Origin: Alphaproteobacteria bacterium
GTDB taxonomy: Bacteria > Myxococcota_A > UBA796 > UBA2385
DNA: 64,000 nt
Direction of reading: 5' to 3'
Assembly (NCBI GenBank): GCA_020632755.1
Contig: JACKEY010000005.1
Coordinates: forward strand, 434,001-498,000
Positions 33,640 to 42,728 of this stretch are shown in pieces; position 1 is the stretch's first letter; every line of letters begins with the position of its first letter. The notes under the pieces were generated by a model. It did not search any database. It was not told where the DNA came from and was given only the letters and a program-made list of their open reading frames with translations. Made by a program: the position numbers and the translations under genes.

Positions 33640-34848
33640 TCAGCGGCCGAACAGTCGCTGCTGGGCAGCGGGGGCGGTCGCCACCGCGAGCGCCTTGCGG
33701 GCCAGGGTCGACAGGCCGAGGGCCCCCGGGTCATCCGCCCGGATCCAGGTGGACGCCGTGTACCAGCGGTGGTCCAGGTCGGGCACGGGGGCGTCGACCT
33801 CGCCGGCGACGGGTGCGCCGGTGGCCACGCGCAGGACGTGCAGGGTCAGGCGCATGTGGGTCAGCGTGTGCTGCACCTCGCCCAGGCGCGCCTCGACGCG
33901 GATCGGCAGCCCGAGCCGCTCCTCCACGAGCCGCTGGGCCCCGGGCTCGACCGCCTCGCCCTCCTCCAGCAGCCCACCGGGCAGCTCGTAGAGCCCGCCG
34001 AACAGCCCCTCCTCCGGACGACGGGCCAGCAGCACCCTCCCCCGTCGCTCCAGCACCACGGCCACCCCGGTGCGGGCCGGCGCCACACGGCGGACCTTGA
34101 CCGGGGGGAAGGCGTCGACGCGATCCCCGGCGCGGGCATCGCAGTCCGCGGCCAGCGGGCAGGCCCCGCAGCGGGGAGCGCGCGGGGTGCAGATCCCGCT
34201 GCCCAGGTCCATCAGCGCCTGGTTGAAGTCGCCGGCCCGACCGGGCGGGAGCATGGCCTCGGCCAGGGCCCACACGCCCTTGTGGCCGGGGTGCAGCCCG
34301 GCTTCGCCGTGGGCCCACAGGCGGCTGAGCACCCGCACGACGTTGCCGTCCACGGCCGCGGCGTCCAGGCCGAGCGCGATGCTGGCGATGGCTCCGGCGA
34401 CATAGGGCCCGACACCCTTGAGGCCGCGCAGGCCGGCGAGGTCGCCGGGAAAGCCGCCCGCGTCGCGCACCTGGCGGGCCGCGTGGTGCAGGTTGCGGGC
34501 CCGGCTGTAGTACCCGAGCCCCGACCAGAGCTCGAGCACCCGGTCCAGGTCGGCGTCGGCCAGGTCGTCGACCGTCGGGAACCGGTCGAGGAAGGCCGCG
34601 TAGTAGGGCTTCACGGTCTCGACGCGGGTCTGCTGGAGCATGATCTCCGACAGCCAGGTGCGGTAGGCGTCGCGCTCGGCCGGGGTCTCGGCACGCCAGG
34701 GCAACGCGCGGTGGTGCCGGTCGTACCAGGCCAGCAGCAGCGCGGCCCGTCGGGCGCCGTCTTCACCGGCGGCCCGCGCGAGGGTGGCGGGGGCGACCGG
34801 AGGAGCCTTGGTGGCGGCGCGGTTGCGGCTGGCTGGCGGCATCGGCAT
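33640..34848 (-). CDS. mutY: A/G-specific adenine DNA glycosylase
   Basis: 402 residues. The glycosylase domain has SEIMLQQTRVETV (catalytic Glu helix), a helix-hairpin-helix in LRGLKGVGPYVAGAI, the catalytic Asp in VDGNVVRVLSRL, and an Fe-S cluster binding set C-x6-C-x2-C-x5-C (CTPRAPRCGACPLAADC). The C-terminal half (about 245-400) is the NUDIX-fold domain that recognises 8-oxoguanine. MutY removes adenine mispaired with oxidised guanine. Downstream it converges on the MoCF gene with a 23-nt gap. Confidence 0.93.
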   Translation of the reverse strand: MPMPPASRNRAATKAPPVAPATLARAAGEDGARRAALLLAWYDRHHRALPWRAETPAERDAYRTWLSEIMLQQTRVETVKPYYAAFLDRFPTVDDLADADLDRVLELWSGLGYYSRARNLHHAARQVRDAGGFPGDLAGLRGLKGVGPYVAGAIASIALGLDAAAVDGNVVRVLSRLWAHGEAGLHPGHKGVWALAEAMLPPGRAGDFNQALMDLGSGICTPRAPRCGACPLAADCDARAGDRVDAFPPVKVRRVAPARTGVAVVLERRGRVLLARRPEEGLFGGLYELPGGLLEEGEAVEPGAQRLVEERLGLPIRVEARLGEVQHTLTHMRLTLHVLRVATGAPVAGEVDAPVPDLDHRWYTASTWIRADDPGALGLSTLARKALAVATAPAAQQRLFGR

Positions 34849-34852
34849 CCCA

Positions 34853-34858
34853 TAGCGT
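34853..34858 (+). promoter_or_regulatory. TAGCGT -10-like hexamer, near-leaderless
   Basis: TAGCGT ends 9 nt before the ATG of the polytopic membrane protein. The 19-nt gap to the divergent mutY start leaves no room for a long leader. Confidence 0.3.
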
Positions 34859-34867
34859 GCGGCGCAG

Positions 34868-36352
34868 ATGTACGGCCCGCCGCCCGACCCCCGCCAGCAG
34901 ATCGCCCCCGTCGAGCTGGTCGACGCGCCCGAGGCCTACGCCGCCTGCCTGGTCATCGGGCTGTTGCTGTCGGCCTTCGCCCTGTGGAAGCGCCCGCCCG
35001 CCAGCCTGCGCTACCTGGTGCTGATCCTGGGCCAGACGATCGCGCTGACCATGCCGCTCTCGTGGTTCCTGGACCGCTACGTCTACGGCGCCTTCCCGAC
35101 CATCGACAAAGAAGGCAGCCTGCTGTTCTACCTGGACGGCGTGCACGTGCGGATGCTGCTGCACCCGCTGCTGTCGACGGGCGACCCTGCCGCCCACCTG
35201 ATCGGCGTGCACACCGGCCACCTGTGGGTCACCCAGTTCTTCGACCTGTTCCTGTCGCCGGTCGGCGCCTTCAACGCCCAGGGGCTGCTGTACCCGGCGC
35301 TGGCATGGTGGGCGGCGTGGCTGCTGCTGCGCGATCTGTGCCACCACGACCGAACGGCCTTCGTCCTGTCCTTCTCGTGGGGCATGGGCCTGCACGTGTT
35401 CCGGGACCTGAACTGGTACACCATCGAGAAGGCGGCGATCTTCTGGCTCGCGCTGTTCTGCTGGGCGCTGTACCGCTCGTGGGTGCGCGCCCCGCAGGGC
35501 AACCCGCCGGGCACCGGCCTGCCGGGGGGGCCACTGCTCGTCGGCCGGCTGCGCGAGACGGGCCCCTGGCCCTGGGCCGCTGGGGCGCTCTACCTGGCGA
35601 TGGCCTGGAACAACCTGTACCTGGGGCTGGTGGGCGCCGTCGTCGGGGCCTGCGCCCTGGTCGCCGTCGGCGTGCACGCCGCCTGGGCGTGGCGGGGGCG
35701 GACCGAGGCCCCGGATGAATACGCCGGCGCGGCCGCGCGCTTCCGGTCGGTCGCCCTGGCCTGCGCGGCCTGCGCTGCCTTCGCCGCGCCGCTCGTCGTG
35801 CTGCAGATCCTGCTGCTGTACGGCGGCGGGCCCAGCCTGGGCGATCCGCAGCGCTTCCTGACCGAGCGGGCGGCGCTGGACGGCTTCACCCTGGCGCCCT
35901 TCCGCTGGAACCGGCTGGAGCCCTGGCGGGCGCTCAACATGGTCGCGGTCGGCCTGGCCCTGTTCGGCGCCGTCGCGCGCCGCCGGGATGTGCGGGTGCG
36001 GTTCGCGCTGGCCTGCGGGTCGTTCCTGTTCCTGCTGTCGCTCGGCCCCGCCCTGCTCCCGGGGGTGCCGAACCCGGTCTACATGGCGGCCTTCCACCTG
36101 GTGCCGGGTTTCTGGCGGGTGGCCAAGCCCGAGGTCTTCTTCCATGGCACCTGGCTGTTGATGTGCGGGGTGGCCGCCATCCAGCTGCGTCGCGTGGTCC
36201 CGAGCCCGCGTACCCTCGGCCTGCTCTACGGGGTGTTCGTGGTGGCCTGGGTGCTGATGGTGCGGACCCACCCGGCCTACCCGGGGCTCACGATCCCGGT
36301 GCGGTCCAGCCTGGATCCGCAGTGGCACGAGCAGGTCTTCGAGCAGCCCTGA
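34868..36352 (+). CDS. Polytopic membrane protein of unknown function
   Basis: 494 residues with about ten to twelve hydrophobic segments spread over the whole length. They include ACLVIGLLLSAFALW, YLVLILGQTIALTMPLSWF, LYPALAWWAAWLLL and ALACAACAAFAAPLVVLQI. A large extracytoplasmic loop near residues 65-120 contains an aromatic/charged stretch. The layout resembles GT-C-fold glycosyltransferases and O-antigen-type membrane enzymes, but I see no clear DD/DE catalytic motif in the first loop, so this remains a suggestion. It diverges from mutY and converges on the sulfatase-like gene. Confidence 0.6.
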   Translation: MYGPPPDPRQQIAPVELVDAPEAYAACLVIGLLLSAFALWKRPPASLRYLVLILGQTIALTMPLSWFLDRYVYGAFPTIDKEGSLLFYLDGVHVRMLLHPLLSTGDPAAHLIGVHTGHLWVTQFFDLFLSPVGAFNAQGLLYPALAWWAAWLLLRDLCHHDRTAFVLSFSWGMGLHVFRDLNWYTIEKAAIFWLALFCWALYRSWVRAPQGNPPGTGLPGGPLLVGRLRETGPWPWAAGALYLAMAWNNLYLGLVGAVVGACALVAVGVHAAWAWRGRTEAPDEYAGAAARFRSVALACAACAAFAAPLVVLQILLLYGGGPSLGDPQRFLTERAALDGFTLAPFRWNRLEPWRALNMVAVGLALFGAVARRRDVRVRFALACGSFLFLLSLGPALLPGVPNPVYMAAFHLVPGFWRVAKPEVFFHGTWLLMCGVAAIQLRRVVPSPRTLGLLYGVFVVAWVLMVRTHPAYPGLTIPVRSSLDPQWHEQVFEQP

Positions 36353-36368
36353 CCACCAGGGCGCGGCG

Positions 36369-37805
36369 TCACTCGGAGATGTAGCCGAGGGCGCGCAGCT
36401 GGTCGGACAGGTCCTGGTCGATGACGGCATCCGTGGTGTGAGGCCAGCTCTCGTACTGCTGCGTGATCCCGGCGTGCCAGCGACGGAGCTCGACCAGCAG
36501 CGCGGCGTCACCGTCCGACCGCGGATCGAGCGGGGTGGCGTGGCCCGGGTCGGCCGCCCGATCGAAGCAGGCCGGGAGCGGCACGTGGGCCCGGTTCCGC
36601 CGCTCGGTCGCGAACCGATCCACGCAGGCGCGATCCTCGGTGAACACCGCCGCTCGCTGCACGCCGCGGAACCAGGTGGCGGACCAGGCCCGGCCGCGGT
36701 CCGTGCGCTTCCCCTCCCCCCGCAGCTGGGCCGAGAAGTCGTGGCCCGGCCCTGTGTAGGGCGCGTCCAGCGACAGGCCGGCCAGCGCGGTCAGGGTCGG
36801 CAGCACGTCGACCTGCGACGCCAGCCCGTCGATCCGGTGCCCCGCCGCCACGGGACCGCCCCAGACCAGCCAGGGCATGCCCACCACCGACTCGTACAGG
36901 GTGAAGCCGTGCTCGACCTCGTGGTGGGCGGGCCACTGGGCGCCTTCCCCGTGATCGTTGACCACCACGAAGATCAGGTCGTCGCCGTCCAGCCCGCGGG
37001 CCGCCAGCCCGTCGAGCAACCGCTGCAGCGACGCGTCGAAGTATCCGGTGTCGCCGCGCAGGCGCCCGAAGTCCACGGGGGCACCCGGCGGGGCCAGCCG
37101 GCTGCCGGTCTCGAGGTCCGTGTCGTAGGGGGCGTGGGCGTCGACCAGGGTCAGCTGCAGGTAGAAGGCGCCTTGCTGCTCGCGCTCGTCGAGCATGGCC
37201 AGCGCCTGGTCGACCATCGTGGCGCCCGGCGTCTTCACCGTTCCGGCCGACCGCCACAGCCCGCTGGCCTCGTAGTAGGCGTCGAAGCCCTGGGCGAAGC
37301 CGAACAGGGCGTTGATGTTCGGGTTCGCGGTCAGCCCCAGGGTCGTGTACCCGGCTTCGTGGAAGGCCTCGGCCAGGGTCCGGACCTCGGGGGCCAGGAC
37401 ACGGCTGTTGATGCCGTCGCCGTCCTCGACCATGCCGATGGCGGCCGGGTGCTGGCCGGTCAGGACCGCCGTGTGCCCGGGCCGCGTCCACGGCGCTGCG
37501 GTGATGGCATCGTCGAACACGGCTCCTTCGGCGGCGAGCCGGGCCAGGGTCGGGGTGAGCGCCGGGTCCCCGCCCCACGGCGACAGGATGTCCTTGCGCA
37601 GGGTGCAGCCGATGACCAGGACGACGCTGGGCCCGTCCACCGGCGCCCCCGGCGCGGCCCGCGTCGGATCGATGGGGCGCACCAGCCGATCGCCCTCGGC
37701 AGGGGACAGCACCGCGCCTCGCTGCCGCCACCACAGCAGCCCGCCCGTCGACGCCGCGAGGGCCGTGAGACCCAGGGCGGCAGCGGCGATCCGGCGGCGG
37801 GTCAT
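36369..37805 (-). CDS. Sulfatase-fold (alkaline phosphatase superfamily) hydrolase
   Basis: 478 residues. A signal anchor (about 5-25) is followed by the sulfatase/phosphodiesterase fold: VVLVIGCTLRKDILSPWGG, the nucleophile region AAPWTRPGHTAVLTGQHP, LVDAHAPYDTD, and the metal site VVVNDHGEGAQWPAHHEVEHG. At the nucleophile position the residue is Thr (W-T-R-P) rather than Cys/Ser for formylglycine, suggesting a phosphoester or phosphoethanolamine-type activity instead of classic sulfatase chemistry. The C-terminus LRALGYI is common in delta-proteobacterial members. Only 49 nt separate it from the divergent PHP lipoprotein gene. Confidence 0.8.
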   Translation of the reverse strand: MTRRRIAAAALGLTALAASTGGLLWWRQRGAVLSPAEGDRLVRPIDPTRAAPGAPVDGPSVVLVIGCTLRKDILSPWGGDPALTPTLARLAAEGAVFDDAITAAPWTRPGHTAVLTGQHPAAIGMVEDGDGINSRVLAPEVRTLAEAFHEAGYTTLGLTANPNINALFGFAQGFDAYYEASGLWRSAGTVKTPGATMVDQALAMLDEREQQGAFYLQLTLVDAHAPYDTDLETGSRLAPPGAPVDFGRLRGDTGYFDASLQRLLDGLAARGLDGDDLIFVVVNDHGEGAQWPAHHEVEHGFTLYESVVGMPWLVWGGPVAAGHRIDGLASQVDVLPTLTALAGLSLDAPYTGPGHDFSAQLRGEGKRTDRGRAWSATWFRGVQRAAVFTEDRACVDRFATERRNRAHVPLPACFDRAADPGHATPLDPRSDGDAALLVELRRWHAGITQQYESWPHTTDAVIDQDLSDQLRALGYISE

Positions 37806-37854
37806 GGGGGCTCCCAGGAGCGGTGGAGGGCGGAGGCGCGTGGTAACAGGGACC

Positions 37855-39909
37855 ATGCCCCTGCTCACCCTGCTGCTGCTGGCCTGTGGCGAGACCCCGG
37901 CGCCACCGACGCCCGCGGCGTCGGCCGACGGCGCCGCAGTCGACGTCGGGCCCGCCGCAGACGCCGCCACCCCCGCCACCCTCGAGCTGCTGAGCCCCGC
38001 GCCGGGCGAGCGCATCCAGACGCCCTGGATCCCCGTCAAGGCGGCGGCATCGGGCACGAAGGGCAGCCTGCGGTTCGACGCCACCCTCGACGGTGCACCC
38101 TGGCCCGACCCCGACGCCCTCACCCGCCCGCGGTGGGTCGAGAAAGGCGAAGCGGTCGACTGGATCACCGAGCTCGACCTGCTGCGCCTCGCGCCGGGGC
38201 CCCACGAGATCGTCGTGACGGCCGCCGGCCCCGACCAGCCGCCGCTCTCCACCACCGTCCGGTTCGAGACCGCTCCCTGGCCCTGCGAGGTCGCGCTGTC
38301 GGTCGACGACGGCGACGGCGCGCCGCTGGGCGCCCGGGTCATCGTCCACGGATCCGACGGTCCCCTCGCCATGCTGGCCGGAAGCGCCCTCGCCGCGGAC
38401 CCGATGCGCCGCGACCGCGAGCTGCACAGCTTCCTGCTGCCCGATGGGCGCCTCACCACCCGCCTGCCGCCGGGCGACTGGACCCTGGTCGCGACCCGCG
38501 GCGTGCGCCACGATATCGACGAGCAGCAGGTCGTGCTCGCCGACGACTGCAGCGGCACGGCGGCGGTCGCCTTCACCCTGCCGCTGGTCGTGCCCACGCC
38601 GGGCCGGGTCACGGCCGATCTGCACGTGCACACCGGCCTGAGCGGCGACGCCTCGGTCCCGGACGGCGCGCGCTTCCGCAGCCTGGCGGCCGCCGACCTC
38701 GACGTCGTCGTGATCACCGACCACAAGCAGGTCCGCGCCCTCGACGCCGCCCGGCGGAGCGCGCCCGGACTGCACGCCGTCCAGGGCGCCGAAGCCAAGA
38801 TCAAGACCCCGGTGGGCCGCAAGTACGCCCACATCAACGTCTTCCCGCTGGCCCTCGACGGCATCGTCTACAGCAACGGGCGCGACATGGCCCAGCACGT
38901 CGACAGCTGGCGCGCCCGGGCGCGGAAGCACCCCGTCGACGGCGTCGGCGAGCGGGTGCTCATCCAGGCGAACCACCCGCGCGGGCTGCAGGTCCACTAC
39001 AGCGGCAAGCCCAGCTGGGGCCCGGCCGGCCTGTTCGCCCGGGACGGGCTGGTGCGCAGCGTCCCCCTGGGCGAAGGCGCCAACGCCTGGCTCAGCCGCG
39101 GACGCGAAGGCACGGGCACCACGGCGCTCGACTTCGATCTGCTCGAGGTGCTCAACCGCTTCTCCTGGGAGATGTACCTGCAGGTCCGCCAGGACTGGTT
39201 CCTGCTGCTCGACGTCGGGCGTACCCCCACCGGCACCGGCAACTCCGACTCGCACGCGCTCGCCGTCGAGCTGGCCGGCATGCCGGTCAACCTGGTCGAG
39301 AGCGGGACCGACCTGCCGTCCTTCGTCGATGCCCTGGCCGAGGGGAGGGTCACGGTGTCGTCCGGGCCGGTGCTCGATCTCGACCTGTGGGCGGCAGAGG
39401 AGGGGCCCGGCGAGCGCGCGGGACCCGGAGGGCGCATCACGGGCGCGCACGCGGTGGCGACGGTGCGACTGCGGGCCGCGCCCTGGGTGCCGGTGGAGGA
39501 GGTGCGGGTCGTGCAGGACGGCGAGATCGTGTTCCGCGAGGCGATCACCGGTCCGCTGCCGGCCGAGGGGCGGACCTTCGAGGTGCCCCTCTCCTTCGCC
39601 CGCGACGGCTGGGTGCTGGCCGAGGCCGGACCACCGCCGGAGGGCCCGCGCCCGTCCGCGGTCGCGCTCGGCCGCTTCGCGTGGGTGGCCCCCGGCTACG
39701 TGCCCCTCGCCTTCACCAACCCCGTGCGCGTCGACGCCGACGCCGACGGCGAGCTCACGCCGTTGACGCCGGCCGAGGCCGCCGCCGCCTCGGCGCAGCG
39801 CTGGCCGGACCTGCCGCCCGCCGCCCCGTCCGACGGCACCTCGGAAGACGCCTCCGACGACGCCTCCGACGACGCCTCTGCCGACCCGGGGCCGGGTGAC
39901 GAGGACTGA
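37855..39909 (+). CDS. Lipoprotein with PHP/CehA-type metallohydrolase domain
   Basis: 684 residues. The N-terminal lipobox is LLLLAC. Ig-like or CopC-like beta regions occupy about 40-250. A PHP-type domain follows: DLHVHTGLSGDASVPDG (HxH metal motif), VITDHKQ, VQGAEAKI, QANHPRG and GNSDSHALAVELAG, all typical metal ligands of CehA/McbA-type hydrolases. Family members hydrolyse diverse esters or phosphodiesters, and the substrate here is unknown. The C-terminus has an acidic DASDDASDDAS repeat. It is transcribed divergently from the sulfatase-fold gene, so the pair may act on the same phosphorylated or sulfated substrate at the cell surface. Confidence 0.85.
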   Translation: MPLLTLLLLACGETPAPPTPAASADGAAVDVGPAADAATPATLELLSPAPGERIQTPWIPVKAAASGTKGSLRFDATLDGAPWPDPDALTRPRWVEKGEAVDWITELDLLRLAPGPHEIVVTAAGPDQPPLSTTVRFETAPWPCEVALSVDDGDGAPLGARVIVHGSDGPLAMLAGSALAADPMRRDRELHSFLLPDGRLTTRLPPGDWTLVATRGVRHDIDEQQVVLADDCSGTAAVAFTLPLVVPTPGRVTADLHVHTGLSGDASVPDGARFRSLAAADLDVVVITDHKQVRALDAARRSAPGLHAVQGAEAKIKTPVGRKYAHINVFPLALDGIVYSNGRDMAQHVDSWRARARKHPVDGVGERVLIQANHPRGLQVHYSGKPSWGPAGLFARDGLVRSVPLGEGANAWLSRGREGTGTTALDFDLLEVLNRFSWEMYLQVRQDWFLLLDVGRTPTGTGNSDSHALAVELAGMPVNLVESGTDLPSFVDALAEGRVTVSSGPVLDLDLWAAEEGPGERAGPGGRITGAHAVATVRLRAAPWVPVEEVRVVQDGEIVFREAITGPLPAEGRTFEVPLSFARDGWVLAEAGPPPEGPRPSAVALGRFAWVAPGYVPLAFTNPVRVDADADGELTPLTPAEAAAASAQRWPDLPPAAPSDGTSEDASDDASDDASADPGPGDED

Positions 39910-39929
39910 GTCCTCGGCACGGACCCGGC

Positions 39930-39935
39930 TACAGT
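39930..39935 (+). promoter_or_regulatory. TACAGT -10-like hexamer upstream of the MoxR gene
   Basis: TACAGT precedes a pyrimidine-rich leader; the MoxR ATG is 31 nt downstream of the hexamer. It is the only promoter-like signal before the five-gene MoxR-kinase block. No -35 is convincing. Confidence 0.3.
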
Positions 39936-39966
39936 GCGCCCTCCCTCCCCCTCCCCCGGAAGCCCG

Positions 39967-40746
39967 ATGTCCTCCCTGCCCTGGTACCGGCCGACCGGCG
40001 ACGAGCTCGACGTGTTCCGCGCAGCGGCCTCCCTCCGGCTCCCCGTCCTGCTCAAGGGCCCGACGGGCTGTGGCAAGTCGCGCTTCGTGCGGCACATGGC
40101 CGCCGTGCTCGGGCGATCCCTGGTCACCGTCGCCTGCCAGGAGGACCTGGCCGCAGCCGACCTGACCGGCCGCTACGTGCTGGAGGGCGGCGAGACCGTC
40201 TGGCGCGACGGCCCCCTGACCCGCGCCGTGCGCGAGGGCGCCATCGTCTACCTGGACGAGGTGGTCGAGGCCCGGGCCGACGTGCTGACGGTGCTGCACC
40301 CGCTGACCGACGATCGCCGCGTCCTGCCCCTCGACCGCACCGGCGAGGAGCTCGTCGCGCCCGACGACTTCCTGGTCGTGATCTCCTACAACCCCGGGTA
40401 CCAGTCGGTGACCCGCGAGCTCAAGGAGAGCACCCGCCAGCGCTTCGTCAGCTTGTCCTTCGACTACCCGGCCGCCGACGTCGAGGCCGAGATCGTGGCC
40501 CACGAGAGCGGCTGCGACGAGCACACCGCCGGCCGGCTGGTCGAGCTCGGCCGCGCGACCCGCCAGCTGCGCAGCCACGGCCTGAAGGAAGGCGCCAGCA
40601 CCCGGCTGCTGGTCTACGCCGCGCAGCTGGTCGTCGGCGGGCTGCCCCTGCGGCAGGCCTGCGAGGTGACCCTGGTCGGCTCGCTCACCGACGACGCCGA
40701 CATGACCCGGTCCCTGCGCGAGCTGCTGCGGAGCGTGCTGGGCTGA
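39967..40746 (+). CDS. MoxR-family AAA+ ATPase (CbbQ/NorQ-like)
   Basis: 259 residues. Walker A is LLKGPTGCGKSRF (about residues 29-40), Walker B is AIVYLDEVVEA, sensor 1 is VISYNPGYQSVTREL, and an arginine-finger region is STRQRFVS. The C-terminal helical subdomain is of the CbbQ/NorQ type. Such ATPases form hexamers and, with a VWA adaptor (CbbO/NorD), remodel target enzymes or insert metals. The next gene is exactly such a VWA partner, overlapping by one base (TGATG), but no Rubisco, NO-reductase or methanol-dehydrogenase genes are near. The client is therefore unknown; the downstream PilT-like ATPases are candidates by position. Confidence 0.92.
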   Translation: MSSLPWYRPTGDELDVFRAAASLRLPVLLKGPTGCGKSRFVRHMAAVLGRSLVTVACQEDLAAADLTGRYVLEGGETVWRDGPLTRAVREGAIVYLDEVVEARADVLTVLHPLTDDRRVLPLDRTGEELVAPDDFLVVISYNPGYQSVTRELKESTRQRFVSLSFDYPAADVEAEIVAHESGCDEHTAGRLVELGRATRQLRSHGLKEGASTRLLVYAAQLVVGGLPLRQACEVTLVGSLTDDADMTRSLRELLRSVLG

Positions 40747-42719
40747 TGGGCGCACCCACCTGGCCCCCGACGCCGGAGGAAGCCGACCAGGCGACCCTGG
40801 CCGAGTACGGCGACGCGGCCCGGGCGGTCATCGCCGCCGAGAGCGACGAAGAAGCCGAGCAGGCCCTGCTGGTCCACTTCCTGATGGGCCCGGTGCGGCG
40901 CCAGCGCACCGACGGCGTCGAGGTCGGGCTGCCGCTGGACGCCGTGCGCCGCCCGCTGGCTGCCTGGCTGCGCATGGTCAGCGGGCTTCAGGTCGAGCTG
41001 GCGGTGAGCGATCCCGCGTGCACCGACCGCCAGCGCATCTTCCTGCCGCGGGCCGTCCCGGCGCCGGAGCGCCCCGACCAGGACCGCCTGCTGTACCGGA
41101 CCATGGCCCTGCTCCAGGCCGGGCTGCTCGACCTGCGCCTGCTGCACAGCGACGCGCTGCTCGCCGAGCTGCACGCCGACTGGGTGTTCCGCAACGCCTG
41201 GCACCTGCTGGCCTGCCGGCTGGTCGCCCGCATGTGGTCCGAGCGCTTCCCGGGCATCGCCCGGGACTTCGAGGGCGTGCGGTTCCTGGACAAGGCCGCC
41301 ATCCTGCGCGTCAACCTGGCCGAGGTCCCCGCCCGGGGGCTCCCGGCCGCCTTCCGGCCGCTGGTCGAGGCGCTGGTCGATCTGCCCGACGCCGCCTCGC
41401 CGGATCCCGCCGCCGGGCCCGCTGCGGCCGCCGTCGCCGCCATCGACGCCGTCGATCTCTCGTCGGAGATCGGGCGCAAGGGCGCCGGGCTCGTGCTGAC
41501 CGGCCGGGCCCGGACCCTGCGGGCACACTTCCGGGCCCTTCGCCTGGGGCCGCCTCCCCTGCCCTATGTCTGCGGGGTCCTGCGCCCGGAGTGGATCCTC
41601 GACGACCTCGCCCGGGATCGCTCGGCCGAGGAGGAGTGGCGCCAGGGGAACAAGCCGCTGCGCCAGCTGCTCGCCGCCATGAAGAAGAAGGGCCGGGCCG
41701 AGGAAGGGGGCATCAAGGACGCCCTGCGCCGGCGGATGCGACCGGGCCGGCCGGGCACGCCGGCCTGGGAGGAGATCGTCACGAACGAGGCGCCTCCGCC
41801 GCCGACGGAGGACGAGGGCCACGAGTACGACGAGTGGAACCACGAACGCGGTCACTACGTGGTCGCCGCCGCGCGCGTCGTCGAGGCGCCGGCCCCGTCG
41901 GGCCCCCTGCAGCACTACGAGCGCATCGTGTCGGCGCAGCGCACCGAGATCGAGCGCATCCGGCGCCAGTTCGCCGTGCTGCGGGTCGAGGAACGCTGGG
42001 TGCATGGCCAGCCCGACGGCCCCGAGCTCGACCTGAACCGCGCGGTCAGTGCCATGGCCGACATCCGGGCGGGTTTCACGCCGCGGATCGACTGGCACCT
42101 GCGCTTCCAGCGGCAGCGCCGGGACCTGTGCATCCTGGTGCTGGTCGACCTGTCGGGCAGCACCAGGGGCGCCATCCTGCACCGCGAGCAGGACGCGCTC
42201 GTCATCTTCGCCGAGGGGCTCAAGGTGCTGGGGCTGCCCCACGCCTTCTACGGCTTCGAGGGGCAGGGGCCCCGCGCGTGCGCCATGCACCGGATCAAGG
42301 GCTTCGATGATCCCTGGGACGACGAGGTCAAGAAGCGTCTCGGCAACCTGCGCCCGGGCGGGGCCACCCGGCTGGGCGCCCACATCCGGCATGCCAGCTG
42401 GATCCTGGGCCAGCAGCCGCAGGAACGGCGCGTCCTGATGGTCCTGTCCGACGGGCGTCCCGAGGATCGCGACCAGTACCGGGGGCCCTACGGGGTGAAG
42501 GACACCGCGATGGCCGTGCAGGAAGCCCACCGCGACGGCGTGTACGTGCACTGCATCAGCCTGGATCCCAAGGTCGCCGGAGCGGTCGCCCACGGCGAGG
42601 GCGAGCAGGCCGAGGCCTACCTGGTCGAGATCTTCGGCGGCGGCCGCTACCTGGTCTGCGACGACACGGACGACCTGCCCAAGCGCCTGCCCGAGGTCTT
42701 CCGTGGACTCCTGCGATAG
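40746..42719 (+). CDS. VWA-domain partner of the MoxR ATPase (CbbO/NorD-like)
   Basis: 657 residues. The N-terminal ~430 residues are alpha-helical with few recognisable motifs. The C-terminal VWA domain (about 455-640) begins LCILVLVDLSGSTRGAI, a complete MIDAS DxSxS, with further metal-site elements in GGATRLGAHIRHASWIL and MVLSDGRPED. CbbO/NorD proteins bridge the AAA+ ring to its client through this MIDAS. The TGATG overlap with the MoxR gene argues for stoichiometric translation. The stop codon TAG lies inside a TAGGGT hexamer just before the HEAT-PilT gene. Confidence 0.9.
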   Translation: MGAPTWPPTPEEADQATLAEYGDAARAVIAAESDEEAEQALLVHFLMGPVRRQRTDGVEVGLPLDAVRRPLAAWLRMVSGLQVELAVSDPACTDRQRIFLPRAVPAPERPDQDRLLYRTMALLQAGLLDLRLLHSDALLAELHADWVFRNAWHLLACRLVARMWSERFPGIARDFEGVRFLDKAAILRVNLAEVPARGLPAAFRPLVEALVDLPDAASPDPAAGPAAAAVAAIDAVDLSSEIGRKGAGLVLTGRARTLRAHFRALRLGPPPLPYVCGVLRPEWILDDLARDRSAEEEWRQGNKPLRQLLAAMKKKGRAEEGGIKDALRRRMRPGRPGTPAWEEIVTNEAPPPPTEDEGHEYDEWNHERGHYVVAAARVVEAPAPSGPLQHYERIVSAQRTEIERIRRQFAVLRVEERWVHGQPDGPELDLNRAVSAMADIRAGFTPRIDWHLRFQRQRRDLCILVLVDLSGSTRGAILHREQDALVIFAEGLKVLGLPHAFYGFEGQGPRACAMHRIKGFDDPWDDEVKKRLGNLRPGGATRLGAHIRHASWILGQQPQERRVLMVLSDGRPEDRDQYRGPYGVKDTAMAVQEAHRDGVYVHCISLDPKVAGAVAHGEGEQAEAYLVEIFGGGRYLVCDDTDDLPKRLPEVFRGLLR

Positions 42720-42722
42720 GGT
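42717..42722 (+). promoter_or_regulatory. TAGGGT hexamer overlapping the VWA gene stop
   Basis: GATAGGGT resembles the GATAGGCT found before the BamB-like gene. It ends 6 nt before the GTG start of the HEAT-PilT gene, which would permit a leaderless internal transcript. It may be coincidental because its TAG is also the stop codon. Confidence 0.25.
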
Positions 42723-42728
42723 CGCCGC

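Noticed and set aside
39967..42719. Rubisco or nitric-oxide reductase activation locus
   Set aside because: The MoxR/VWA pair is of CbbQO/NorQD type, but no cbbL/S, norB/C or related client genes are in the window.
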